Shown piece after piece: positions 1 through 9,489 of a DNA stretch of 64,000 nucleotides. Location: assembly GCA_945910005.1 (NCBI GenBank), contig OX246749.1:18943809-19007808 (forward strand), read 5' to 3'. How positions within the stretch are numbered: the first letter of the stretch is position 1; each line of letters opens with the position of its first letter. The notes beneath the pieces are model-generated. The model saw nothing but the letters and a program-made list of their open reading frames with translations. It searched no databases and was not told the DNA's origin. Both the position numbers and the translations under genes were made by a program. Origin of the DNA: Isoperla grammatica (taxonomy: Eukaryota > Arthropoda > Insecta > Plecoptera > Perlodidae).

Positions 1-276
1 TTATGTAATGGTATGTTTAAGTTAAAAAGTCCGAAATCCAACGTTCTTCCACAAACGGACTACAAAACACCTTGTGAAAAGGTTAAATAAAAGATATTTC
101 ATTTTTTTTTGCATTTTCATATATTGTAATGACATACGAACCTATTATTACAATAAAAACCATTCACTTCTTGATATTGTTTTAATAGCTGTGTATCTCC
201 CTATCTAGAAAATCAAGAAAATTGTATATCCAACGTTCTTCCGGCCCAGGCTTAAATTATAATATTAACAACAATA

Positions 277-360
277 ATGGAGGACCATATGATTGATTAA
301 TGGGGCTTAACGTCTCATATTTTCGCAACTATGGCCAATCGAGACGATGGAGGACCATAT
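277..360 (+). mobile_element. Short SINE head copy with 14-bp target-site duplication
   Basis: The direct repeat ATGGAGGACCATAT at 277-290 and 347-360 brackets only the first ~57 bases of the SINE that recurs throughout the window (GATTGATTAATGGGGCTTAA... to ...ATCGAGACG). The copy has lost its 3' part yet has its own duplication, so it probably inserted in this short form. Confidence 0.8.
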
Positions 361-1402
361 TAAGTTTGAATAAGTAACTATAAATTATTTACCTTACTGC
401 AAGGAAAGTCCTGCATTAGCTTTGACTGTGACAGTATTGTTTATATAGCTACTCTGGAATACGAAGCACCTAGACAACCGGTCAAATATGTAAGAGAAGG
501 ATCAAGTTAAATGTGAATTCCACTGAATGATCTGTTGTATTTGTATCAAATAAAATGCGCGCTCGAGTGCTCGCGCTTGATATACACCTCAATTCGGTTT
601 CACTGCAACTTGATCATTCATTAGATATCAAAGAATCCATCAACTCTAGTGCAAGGTCCACTAGATCGCTTGTAGCGCGCGCGCAGCGCGCGCGAAGTAA
701 GGTCATCTAACCTATTTCCATAATGTTAACAATCACATGTTATTCAAATGGGAGAATCATTCAGAAAAACAAATGAATTGATCTGTCAAAACAATTTATT
801 GGCCAAAAAGGCAAAATAACAATCTGTAATGAGATTTTGTCTTCACATTCTATATATATATTTGTTTTAATACTTTAGGCGTAAGTTCACATTATTGGTG
901 AGGATTATTTAAATAATAATGCGATTTTTGTAGTTGGATCCAAAATGGCGATTTTGGATCTCATTCAATGACCTTACTTTGCGCTTCGCAATTACTCCGC
1001 TAGGAGTAAATCCAGTAGACCTTGACTCTAGTGTACAGTGACCAGTGACCTGTGACCTACCTGCTACTATTGTAGGCCTACCCCGCTCGTCGAAGATTAC
1101 GGCGAACTGTCATTATTCCATCTATGTATTGTTTGCCTATTATGTAACATATCTTAATAATCATTCATAAATATACTTTATTATGTTAGGGAATTTTGTA
1201 TTGCCATTGTTTATGTTGCTCATGCTGTTCTCAAACCACAGCCTTTAGGATTGGCCCTAAGCCACTGACTTCTAACACAGTAGAAAGAATCCAAATATAT
1301 ATAAGGTCAATGTTTAGATATAAAGTATCCATGTAAAGTAACGTACCTAATAAGGAAGTATCTGAAGAGTAATTACTCTCTTTTCCTTTGTTACCAAGCC
1401 AG
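361..1402. other. AT-rich non-coding stretch
   Basis: I see no gene here. The only notable item is an almost pure alternating GC run at 675-694. The first 276 bases of the window are likewise AT-rich with nothing recognisable. Confidence 0.5.
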
Positions 1403-1464
1403 CCTTATCACTGAGCTCCATTAAGCAGCATCTCCATGCTGCTTAATGGAGCTCAGTGATAAGG
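1403..1464. repeat. Perfect 28-bp-arm hairpin
   Basis: Arms 1403-1430 and 1437-1464 are exact reverse complements around the 6-base loop TCTCCA. The arms carry CTGAGCTCCATTAAGCAGCA and its complement. A perfect stem of this length could be a recent fold-back duplication or a small-RNA-like hairpin; nothing else here shows it is transcribed. Confidence 0.9.
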
Positions 1465-1494
1465 TACTTATTGATAGAGTCGGTTAGAACATCT

Positions 1495-1660
1495 ACGACT
1501 CCCACCATACATTTTGATGCCACAGACTACATTGAACTGGTAGATTGGACGAAATGTAAGCTGACACCACCTCCAATGATGGAAAGCTTAACAACAGAGA
1601 GTATTTTGTCTATTCTTCAAGACAAAACTCTACCCGAACTTGACTTTTTAAATAACGACA
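1495..1660 (+). pseudogene. Fragment of an unnamed transposon-associated protein
   Basis: The frame reads TIHFDATDYIELVDW then PPPMMESLTTESI. From memory this resembles a segment (aromatic-rich strand, W, PP) of a family widespread in invertebrates that continues into a HtQ-vER motif; here it breaks off before that motif. Its 5' end abuts the hairpin. Function is unknown and the assignment is tentative. Confidence 0.3.
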
Positions 1661-1668
1661 TGCACAGT

Positions 1669-1806
1669 TCCTAGGACCAAGTGTATTTAACAAGCTACCT
1701 ACCCATATAAAGACTGAGATAAAAATGTTCAAATACAAAAAAGAAATGAAAGACTGGATCCTCCAGATGGGTATAGAGGAAACCAATGACATCCTCAAAT
1801 CATGGT
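1669..1806 (+). pseudogene. C-terminal end of a non-LTR retrotransposon reverse transcriptase
   Basis: The frame FLGPSVFNKLPTHIKTEIK, followed by a short Lys/Trp-rich tail and TGA at 1804-1806, matches the usual C-terminal end of CR1/L2-type reverse transcriptases (GPxVFNxLPxxIK...FKxxLK). Only the last ~45 residues remain, which fits the normal 5' truncation of LINE copies; the frame differs from the fragment just upstream. What follows is probably its 3' UTR. Confidence 0.55.
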
Positions 1807-2525
1807 GATTTGAAATCATGTTTTTGTTTATTCTATTTTTATTCTATTTTTACTTTATTTTTACTTTATTTTTCCTTTTTAATTATTGAGTATACCTGGA
1901 ATTGTGCTAAATACTACGCAAATGGAACTTGATATGAACTTATGATAATCTTTTGTCAAAATTGACTATGAAATGTATTTATCATTCATTGAATTTTGTA
2001 TTGTACTTAGTTTTGTATCATGATAAGTGATATTCTATATCATTACCATTATATTATTTTATGTGTAAACTCATATATTTAAATACATAGGCAATTTGTA
2101 TTAGCCTCATAAATAATATCATGTTATAATTGTTTACATTATAAATCTCAATTTATTTTTTATCTTTTCACTGGTAACCGCCCAATAACTGGGTAGGCCT
2201 AATGAGTTTTATAGTTTATATTGAAAATATTACTTCTATGATTTAAGAGATGTGATGAACAACCTCTATTGCAAATTGTTATATAAAAACACACATAACT
2301 GATTTCACTATATAACTGGTGGTAAGGTCAGGTAAGACATTTGCCATTTATAACCAAAAAAAAAAAGAAAAAAAAAAGCATATCAAAACCCATGGCCTAG
2401 GGCTACTTTTAAAAAACTTGATATATTATTTTAATGTCAGGCCTACATATTACGCCTAATATAAATATAAATATACAATAATTATATCTTATTTATCTCA
2501 TATTATTCTAGAATGGCCTTTTTAC
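1807..2525. other. AT-rich stretch, probable LINE 3' UTR and spacer
   Basis: It has T-rich runs near 1830-1880 and an A-rich run near 2357-2378. No gene is visible. Confidence 0.4.
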
Positions 2526-2537
2526 TGTATATGTTCG

Positions 2538-3299
2538 TTGTTGTTGTTCGTAGACCAGCCCGGTCTCAGAAAAGGGTACTCGGCAGGTGGTGGACCCTTG
2601 GCCTCCTCCGAGCTTAACACTACAAGGCAGACACCTCTAGGGAGAGGTGATGGGTCGTTCAGCGGACTGGGTCCGTTGGGAAGAGGAAGAGGGCGTGCGG
2701 GTGGACGCATGTCCGTAAGAACACCAGGTGCCATCGGGCAGCAAGCGGGGGGCGGACCGCTAAAAACTGTTCGGCGCAACTCTCTGGAACGAATTGTGAC
2801 AACTCCTAGGGCTGCATCACCCGTCCGGACGCCGCCTCTCAGTCACGTCCGGAAGAACAGAGCCAGCACGATAGCGGCCATAAATCAAGCGGTCCAGATG
2901 CAGGCCGAAGATACCAGCTAGCAGTGGATTACGCCGGCGGGGATCGAGCGAGAGAACGCAATTCGGCAAGTCGCCATCGCAAGGCTTAGGGACATCGAAC
3001 GAGAACGGAACGAAATGGCTGACGCGGCGGTCTGCGGACTCTTAGAATTAGCACCCGCGCCTGAGGACCAGCCTTCAGAGAACGTAGCAGGAGCCATGGA
3101 AGGTGGCTCGGAGGACGAGAGCAACAGCGAAGTTGCTACGCTGGAGGAACAGACCCCCTACTGTTCGTTGTCCGGCAACGTACCCGACGCAATACACGAC
3201 ATGTGGGTCTTTGGGGCTCGCGGCACAGACGGCCTGAAGATCCCAAACCTGGGCAGCCCTGTCAGCGGGGGGCAACCTCCCTTCCGCCCTGACAAATAG
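2538..3299 (+). pseudogene. GC-rich reading frame, basic N-terminal half, interrupted by one TAG
   Basis: One frame stays open from 2538 to 3299 except for TAG at 2919-2921. The first part (127 codons) is basic and Gly/Arg-rich (GRGDGSF, GRGRGRAGGR), like a nucleic-acid-binding or gag-like N terminus. The second part starts with a charged helical stretch (ARLRDIERERNEM) and becomes acidic. Base composition is far richer in GC than the flanks on either side, so this block is foreign to its surroundings. I do not recognise the family. The TAG may be decay or a read-through codon; the next frame starts 7 bases downstream of the final stop, also TAG. Confidence 0.45.
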
Positions 3300-3306
3300 C
3301 AGGGAA

Positions 3307-4167
3307 ATGAGCAGCTCCGAGACTCGGGAGAATGATGCACTCCCCAGCCTTAAGGACCTAGTGGACCGAGTAGAGGCACACGACAAGCACGACCGGACTG
3401 TCGAGATGCGGAATGGGCAACGGGAGACTCGTACCGTCACTACCAAAGTCAGGTCACGAAAGCACCACCTGACTCAGCGGGCACGCGATTACGCCGCAGA
3501 GTTAGCCAAAGACGGTGGGAGAGTGATCCCCTTCTTCGCTGTAGCCCACAGGAACCCTACGTGGGGCGTGGCTGTAGCGCGCGCACTCCTCCGAGGAGGG
3601 TACAAGCTCGGTGCCATAGGAGCGAAGATGGTGCAGACTTTGCTCGAGTCTAGAAGAGAGAAAGGGAAGGGCCGGACCATTCCGAATCCAAAGGAGAAGG
3701 AGGCCCAGGACGTCAAGAGCCCACAGTAGCCGCTCACCTACAGCGTGAGGTCTATCGCTGAGACCTGGGCTGCTCGGAGTGACGTGGTGCTGTACATCGA
3801 CGAGCGATATGGGAAAGACAACACACCCATAAACGCGTATGACCACATTGCGGACGAACTCGACCCCCCTGAGCCAGCTCCTGTATACGTCGGCCTCACA
3901 GAGGCCCTCGTATCGGCGGGCCGCGCTGTATCGCTGGCTCAGGCTTCGGTTTGCCCCTATTGTGTGGCCCAGAACGTGACAGAGAAACTTGAAAACGTCG
4001 ACCCGCTCCGCTGCCGGAACTTCGCAGGCCGCACCCTGGACAATTTGCAAAGGCTGTCGCTCCTACGTCTCGCAGGGAGCGCACCGTGGGACTACCTAGC
4101 GGCGTGTGCAGCGTTGCACAATAAGGAAATGCACTCCTTGAAATGCACGCACTCAATGGGAACATAG
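3307..4167 (+). pseudogene. GC-rich reading frame of unknown function, interrupted by one TAG
   Basis: The frame runs from ATG 3307 to TAG 4165-4167, with an internal TAG at 3727-3729 and no other stop. The first half has charged repeats (ENDALPSLKDLVDRVEAHDK) and a Lys-rich end; the second half contains a CPYC pair (SVCPYCVAQNV) and a Leu-rich segment. Spacing to the previous frame is 7 bases and the end overlaps the next frame by 25 bases, a compact arrangement like a viral or large-transposon gene block. No catalytic motif is recognised. Confidence 0.45.
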
Positions 4168-5174
4168 AGTTCATGACATCCGAAGGTGCCACTCGCGAGA
4201 GTGTGTGCGGGGAGGCGTTCAAGGCGATGTGGGACCAGACGTCTCACCGCGAAATTTCTCAAGCTACAACGGTAGCACGTCTCAAGGAAGCTGACGCTGC
4301 CATTGACACCGTTAAAGTCCTTAATAAGACGCATGAACACTGGGAGATACCTGCCAGCATCGGGACGCTCCACTACTGTATCGGCACTCTGATAAACATC
4401 ACAAAAGAGATCGCATCTCACGACACAACGCCTACTGTCTCCGGCGATGATACGGATAGTATATCCTCGGAAGTGTCTGCGACGCGTACGGAGTCCAACA
4501 CTACAATAATTTCTTCTGTCGTACTGCGCCCCCGGACTACAGCGAAGTCTAAGGTAACCAACGTCCCGTCGGGGAAAAGGAGCGCGAAGAACAAAGGGTC
4601 TGACGGCACAGTCATCGCCACAGACATCGCCACAGACCCGTTTCGAGTGAAAGCTGTCAAGAGGTATCTACAGAACGTCATCGACCGTGCCAGGGGGTCC
4701 TCGAGCAAGAAGACGACTCTCCTGGCTGATCCAGGTGGTGACGCGCGAAGCGACGACGACCTGATGGCGCGGACCCTCATCGCCGCTCTCCAAGAGGCAG
4801 CCAGCTCCCCGATGCGGATCTTGGATGAGGGTGTTTCCCTGCCTGTAGGGAAGTTGAGGTGGGTCGGAGTAGGATGCAACCCTCGGAAAGAACACGGGTT
4901 CCTGACACCTACCAATAAGCTAACGGAGATACAGACGGAGCTGGGGGAGTCAGGTCGCGCCGGCCCCATGATCAACGATGCTCGCAACTACGCGATCTGG
5001 AAATATCTCTCCGGCACTGGGACCCTAGTTGATGCGATAGGACGCGCCTTTCACCACGAGCCAACAGACTGGCGAGCACTGGGGCTACGAGTTGCATTGT
5101 ACGACGCAGTGCGGGAGCGCACCTTCACACAACCATCAGGCGTTGAGTGGGGGGTGGCTCGGAAGGAAGGCTGA
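4143..5174 (+). CDS. GC-rich open reading frame of 343 codons, unknown function
   Basis: This is the longest intact frame of the GC-rich island. It starts at ATG 4143, inside the end of the preceding frame, and ends with TGA at 5172-5174. It has a Ser/Thr-rich low-complexity middle (residues ~95-160), a basic patch (KRYLQNVIDRARGSSSKK) and a C-terminal block rich in Gly, Arg and Trp. I see no transmembrane segment, zinc ligand cluster or recognisable polymerase or integrase motif. Its stop faces the stop of a minus-strand frame 48 bases away. It may be a structural or nucleic-acid-binding protein of an integrated virus or large mobile element, but that is inference. Confidence 0.5.
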   Translation: MHALNGNIEFMTSEGATRESVCGEAFKAMWDQTSHREISQATTVARLKEADAAIDTVKVLNKTHEHWEIPASIGTLHYCIGTLINITKEIASHDTTPTVSGDDTDSISSEVSATRTESNTTIISSVVLRPRTTAKSKVTNVPSGKRSAKNKGSDGTVIATDIATDPFRVKAVKRYLQNVIDRARGSSSKKTTLLADPGGDARSDDDLMARTLIAALQEAASSPMRILDEGVSLPVGKLRWVGVGCNPRKEHGFLTPTNKLTEIQTELGESGRAGPMINDARNYAIWKYLSGTGTLVDAIGRAFHHEPTDWRALGLRVALYDAVRERTFTQPSGVEWGVARKEG

Positions 5175-5221
5175 CTTCGAGAGGACGTACCCACAACCGT
5201 TCGTTGTTGTTTGTTGTTTCG

Positions 5222-5352
5222 TTAGTTGGGCGCCTTCTTCTTGGCGGGCGTCGCGGCCGTGGCGGACGCTCCCGCCGAGGCGGGGGCGGCACGTTTCGTG
5301 GCCGACTTTGCCTTGGTTGCTTTCTTCACGCCGCCGGCGGCGGCCGACTTCA
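5222..5352 (-). pseudogene. Lys/Ala-rich C-terminal tail of a minus-strand gene
   Basis: Read on the minus strand, the GC-rich DNA encodes a histone-H1-like tail (GGVKKATKAKSATKRAAP, then AATPAKKKAPN, TAA at 5222-5224). The frame continues to 5419, but 5355-5419 is better explained as LINE sequence on the other strand, so only the tail is credible. It converges with the 343-codon frame, as in compact viral genomes. Such tails occur in DNA-condensing proteins; the rest of the gene seems lost at the LINE junction. Low-complexity composition makes homology hard to judge. Confidence 0.4.
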
Positions 5353-5355
5353 GAG

Positions 5356-6213
5356 GGTATCCTGTGGTTTTGCAAGAGTTGCAAAGGTACTGTCCCTTTG
5401 CTGCGCGACAACATGGCATCAGTGAAGGATCTCAAACTGATTAAGGTAAAACCCGATAATTCTAACATTGGTGAAGCCGTAAATGCCATTCAACAAGCTT
5501 TGACTGGCGTAATGAAAGCACTAGACTTTCAAACTAAAACATTTGAAAACATTCTGCAAGAAAACAAGGAACTGAAAACGGTCACCCTTAACCTACAAAA
5601 ACGATTGGGAAAATGTGAGGAACTCAGTGCCCGACTTCTCACTGACTGCACTGCTCTCGCAGACAGGAACAACAAACTAGAGCAGTACTCTAAAAACTTC
5701 AACTTGGAGTTCCACAACATTCCAGAAATAAAAGATGAATCCCCAAGTAAAATTGTTGAAACCATCTGTCAAGAGGTAGGAGTGGACGTCGTGAAATTCA
5801 ACGGAATTGAGTTCTGTCATCGTCTCCGGTCGAAAACATCACATGAAAATGGATCAAAGCCTAGGCCCCCGGTCATTATCGCAAAATTTTTCAGCCGATT
5901 CGACAAACAAGATATATTACGAGGGAAAAAAACCACCACCGTTACTACTGAAAAACTTGGACTGATAGGCCCAAACAGAGAAATATATATCAATGAACAC
6001 CTAACACAGGTAAACAAAAACATTTTCTGGCTAGCTAGAAATATGAAACGTCAAGGTTATAAATATGCCTGGACCCGAAATGGGAATGTGTATTTAAGAA
6101 AGGATGAACAGTCTCAAGTCATTCAAATAAATAAACCTAGTGACATTCCAGGCTACAGGCCTAGTTCTAATGTGGAACAGGGTAGGCCTAGCTTTGGCCA
6201 TCATGACCGCTAA
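5356..6213 (+). CDS. LINE ORF1: PHD-finger remnant, coiled coil and RRM-like RNA-binding protein
   Basis: This is the RNA-binding chaperone protein of a non-LTR retrotransposon. The copy starts inside the gene: the last cysteine pair of an N-terminal PHD-type finger (WFCKSCKGTV) is at about 5365, followed by ATG 5413 in the same frame. A long coiled coil covers codons ~15-95 after that ATG, then comes the conserved linker NLEFHNIPEI and an RRM-like domain (IEFCHRLRSK, PVIIAKFFSRFDKQDILRG). The stop is TAA at 6211-6213, 51 bases before ORF2. The frame is intact from the finger on, and the codon use is AT-rich, unlike the GC-rich DNA to its left, so 5345-5365 is probably the insertion boundary. 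Confidence 0.8.
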   Translation, partial: GILWFCKSCKGTVPLLRDNMASVKDLKLIKVKPDNSNIGEAVNAIQQALTGVMKALDFQTKTFENILQENKELKTVTLNLQKRLGKCEELSARLLTDCTALADRNNKLEQYSKNFNLEFHNIPEIKDESPSKIVETICQEVGVDVVKFNGIEFCHRLRSKTSHENGSKPRPPVIIAKFFSRFDKQDILRGKKTTTVTTEKLGLIGPNREIYINEHLTQVNKNIFWLARNMKRQGYKYAWTRNGNVYLRKDEQSQVIQINKPSDIPGYRPSSNVEQGRPSFGHHDR

Positions 6214-6264
6214 ACCTAACTATTTCACTCATAACGTCAACTAATTACCATCATCTCATCTCAA

Positions 6265-6954
6265 ATGAATTACATTCCTAACCTCAAAAATCAGAAAACA
6301 ATCAGCTGTAATGATACTTTAGAATTAAATGAACTATACAAGGACCACTTTTGCAATAAATCAGAATCATTAACTATTTTCCACTTAAATATCAGGGGTG
6401 TACACACAAACTATGATGCATTAGGCCTAATTGTGTTACTGAACAGTCTAAATTTTGAATATGATATAATAATATTAACTGAAACACATATAAAACACAC
6501 AACTAATGCTATTAATTTACCTAACTACTCTACCTTTTACTTCAACTCAAAAATTACAACATATGATGGTTTAATTATATTTGCGAACAGCAAAACACTA
6601 AATGATGCTGACATCAATGTAGAGTCACTACCTGTAACACACTCTTTCTCTCATGCAAATGTTGCACAAATAAACCTGGGATATGGTGGCACAAAGCTTA
6701 CTATTTTAGCTATGTATAGGTCTCCCTCAAATAATATAAAATATTTTCTGTCAGAATTGGATGATTGCCTGTCCTCATTAAATATATCAAATCTAATACT
6801 AATAGGAGACTTGAACATAGACATTCTAAATGACACCAATCTAAATAAACATAACCTAGAACAATATTTAAATATACTTGCAAGGCATGGTCTCATTTCT
6901 TATATAAATGATTTTACTCGTGTAACGGAACATTCTAAAACTTGTATTGTATAA
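6265..6954 (+). pseudogene. LINE ORF2, endonuclease domain only
   Basis: This is the N-terminal apurinic-type endonuclease of a non-LTR retrotransposon, which nicks target DNA to prime reverse transcription. Visible motifs in order are FHLNIRGV, ILTETHIK, AMYRSPS and GDLNIDIL, the usual Exo_endo_phos series; the frame continues to HSKTCIV, where the SxxSxIDhi segment should follow but a stop intervenes at 6952-6954. The reverse transcriptase is missing; the base composition changes abruptly to GC-rich at about 6956. Together with ORF1 it forms an element truncated at both ends. Confidence 0.8.
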
Positions 6955-6955
6955 T

Positions 6956-7175
6956 ACTCCGACGCATCGCTCGACTTGACCCTTGGACGGAGAACGAGCT
7001 AGTCTACGAGGCAACCGACATCGTTCCTATTGACCAGCGCCTGCAGCGTTGCTGCGACAAATACGGAACTCGAGTGGTCCACAACGGTCGCACTGATATT
7101 ATAAATTTGCTGTCCACACCTCGAACCCCTCCGAAAAAACTAAGCACAAATACCCCGGGGTCCCGCATCTACTAG
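6956..7175 (+). pseudogene. GC-rich C-terminal fragment, possibly of a LINE reverse transcriptase
   Basis: The frame (LRRIARLDPWTENELVYEAT, then a Thr/Pro/Lys-rich tail ending at TAG 7173-7175) looks like the short helical C-terminal tail of jockey/I-type reverse transcriptases, but no diagnostic motif is present. It joins the endonuclease fragment without a gap, so it is either the other end of a deleted LINE or the DNA into which that LINE inserted. About 220 bases of non-coding DNA follow. Confidence 0.3.
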
Positions 7176-7394
7176 TTCCTACCTAACTACTGCTCCCACC
7201 TTCACTCCTTTTCTGTACCATCTATGTTCATTATATTTTCATTTGTTACGAAGCTCGTATGCCCGACACTTTTCAAAACTTGTAATTTACAAGGTAATTT
7301 TGTTTATATGTGTCATTTAATTGGTATGTTGTCATAATTTCGGTTTCGTGGATGACACACGGTCACACATCGCATAACGGGGTGTGTACCGAAA

Positions 7395-8529
7395 TTGGGG
7401 GCAACTGTAGAGGCGAAGTCCTCGCATTGTAAAGGATGTGATGTGTGGAAAGACAAGAAATCTGGCCCAGAATATGAGGCTTGGGTAAAATGCCATGAGC
7501 CTATATGTGTCGCTAACCACAGTGGATCGGTCGGTGCAATGGAGTGCAGTGGTATGCTTGATATTTTCAAACGCTCGGAACAAAGACACAACCTACGCTG
7601 CATGAAATACACAGGGGATGGACACACCAAGAGTTTTAAGAATGTTGTCGCAGCCCAGCCTTACGGACCAGACGCCGACATAAATAAAGTAGAATGTGTC
7701 GGTCATATACAAAAGCGAATGGGAACTAGCTTCCAAAAATTCAAAACGGCCAATAGCTGTAAGAAGCTTGCGGATAGGAGATGCATCGGTGGAAAGAATC
7801 GCCTTACAGATGGGGTAATTCTACAGTTGCAAGAGTATTACGGCAATGCCATACGCGACAACTCGTCCTCCCTCATAGATATGCGTAAAGCAGTTTGGGC
7901 AGTATTTTATCATAAATACTCGACCGATAAGGATCCACCTCATACATATTGCCCAAAACGTGCCACATCCTGGTGTCCTTATGAAAAAGCAGTCACCGCT
8001 GGTACTGTTAACACTTACAAGCATACGCGCAACATCCCAAGAGCCATTATGGCCGAAATAAAAACCATTTTCAAAGATCTCAGCGATCCCAAGCTGCTTG
8101 AACGATGCTTTGGCAGTCATACGCAGAATGCCAATGAATCTTTCAACAGCAAGATTTGGATTGATTGATTGATTATTTGGGCTTAACGTCTCATATTTTT
8201 CAACGAGGCTAATCGAGACAATGAGTGGGTGATATATGAAGGTGAAATACGGGGCTGTTTGGAGGAAAGGGGCCAATAAGAGGGCGGGTTGGAAAGGGGA
8301 AGGTGGAGGAAAGGGGCTTGGGGTGTGGACTGCACTTCGTCTGACTTCTCCTCTTCGACCAGTCCGGCTAGGGTGGCCCTACCAGAAGCATACGCTTCCG
8401 CCGGCATAGCTCTCGGGATCATCAAAGCACACAAACCTGCCCACCACGATAAGGTAGCAGTCCATGGGCAGGAGCAAGATTTGGAAATTGTGCCCCAAAT
8501 CCACCTATGCTGGACACAAAGTAGTAAAG
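7395..8529 (+). pseudogene. Mutator-like transposase fragment interrupted by a SINE
   Basis: The frame matches the Mutator-like transposase domain common in invertebrates: GAMECSGMLDIFKRSE, a GDG site (YTGDGHTKSF), VECVGHIQKRMGT, GGKNRLTDGVILQLQEYYG, MRKAVWAVFYHK, and TQNANESFNSKIW. After the SINE at 8160-8472 the same frame resumes with KLCPKSTYAGHK before a second SINE begins at 8530. The N-terminal zinc region and the C-terminal end are absent. Expected role: cut-and-paste transposition in the nucleus. It is not expected to be functional. Confidence 0.75.
8148..8484 (+). mobile_element. SINE copy with 12-bp target-site duplication
   Basis: The SINE occupies 8160-8472, flanked by AGCAAGATTTGG at 8148-8159 and 8473-8484. 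It is diverged from the other copies, lacks part of the middle, and ends with the CATGGGCAGG tail. The transposase frame continues across it, which shows the ancestral empty site. Confidence 0.9.
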
Positions 8530-8824
8530 TGATTGATTAATGGGGCTTTACGTCTCATATTTTTGCAACAATGGCTAATCGAAATGATGAGCGGGTGATA
8601 ATGAAGATGAGAAAGATGATGATGAAGAATAAAGCAACAACCAAATCAGATCCATTGTACGTCGCGTGGGTCGTCATACGGGAGTACAGCGAGGGAGGGC
8701 AGGGCCAAGTGGGAGGAGAAATATTCAGTGGGACAGTGGGGGGGAAAGGGACAGGGTCTCCTTCCGTCGCCTCTTACGACTAGCAGAGTCACTCTGGGCG
8801 TATTCTACCCCGGGCCCAGACGGG
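8530..8824 (+). mobile_element. SINE copy with the alternative core-bearing tail
   Basis: The head (GATTGATTAATGGGGC) matches the family, but the 3' third differs from most copies: after GGGACAGGGTCTC it reads GTCGCCTCTTACGAC at 8766 and ends CCGGGCCCAGACGGG. This tail resembles, from memory, the conserved core of Nin-DC-type SINEs. I see no clear target duplication. Confidence 0.75.
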
Positions 8825-9273
8825 CGGTACTACTCGCGAAAAATATGTGTCTACAATCTAACAGAACAGTGTACGAAAGTACTCGTAACAATTGACCTTG
8901 TTTTACCTGGAGTTAGCTTAATGGAAAAAGAGGGAGCTCAGAGATAGGCACTTGCCTTTGGATTCTAGAATTGCCCGTAACTATTCCAAAGTTTCCATGT
9001 TTTCCTATACATGTGCGGGGCAGGGGGGGGGGGGGGAGTCTCGAATTTCACGTGGAAACGCAACTTTCGACGTTTTGATTCCATGCATGGAATGGCAATT
9101 CCGAATTTGCCTAGTCTCGGCGTATCATCGGCAGTGACTATCCAATTTCACGCGGCATTCTGTCACTAGCGGCTAGGACCAGAATGTGTCAGCTTTTTAG
9201 CCAATTAGAAGCATCATAATAAAAAGGGTCGTAGTTTCGATTTTAGCGGTCTTTTGAACCTTTTTTTCGAAAG
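8825..9273. other. Spacer with a G run
   Basis: No gene is recognised. A run of about 16 G lies near 9022-9037. Confidence 0.4.
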
Positions 9274-9489
9274 ATGGACGGCACTTGCGATACACGTAAG
9301 ACTGGAGGTCATATAACCGAAGAGCAAAAGTCTCTCATGGTTCAGTTTATTAGGGAGCACCCGAAAATAGTTCAGAATAAATTCACTGTCAGATTTACAA
9401 ACGCAAAACAACCGGAGTTGTGGAAAACCCTGCAAAATTTACTTCATGGCTGCGTCGGCCCTAGGAAGGACATCACCCAATGGAAGACG
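9274..9489 (+). CDS. First exon of a zeste/Myb-like DNA-binding protein
   Basis: From ATG 9274 the frame gives ITEEQKSLMVQFIREHPK, then a Phe-rich segment, LWKTLQNLLHGCVGPRKD and TQWKT, the pattern of the Myb_DNA-bind_5 (zeste-type) domain used by many Harbinger-associated and host transcriptional proteins. The exon ends at a perfect donor (ACG|GTAAGT at 9490) exactly where this family often splits its third helix. No second exon was found in the next kilobase, so the gene is probably broken or the next exon is short. Function inferred: binding of transposon ends or promoter DNA. Confidence 0.6.

Noticed and set aside
675..694. CpG-island-like GC run
   Set aside because: Only 20 bases of alternating G and C, in AT-rich flanks with no gene start nearby.
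4418..4987. Minus-strand frame opposite the 343-codon frame
   Set aside because: It has Ser/Arg-rich content typical of the antisense of GC-rich coding DNA, and the plus frame is longer and has a better start.
5092..5355. N-terminal extension of LINE ORF1 across the GC-rich DNA
   Set aside because: The Trp/Arg-rich translation is out of character with the ORF1 family and the base composition changes at about 5355; it is a chance open frame.
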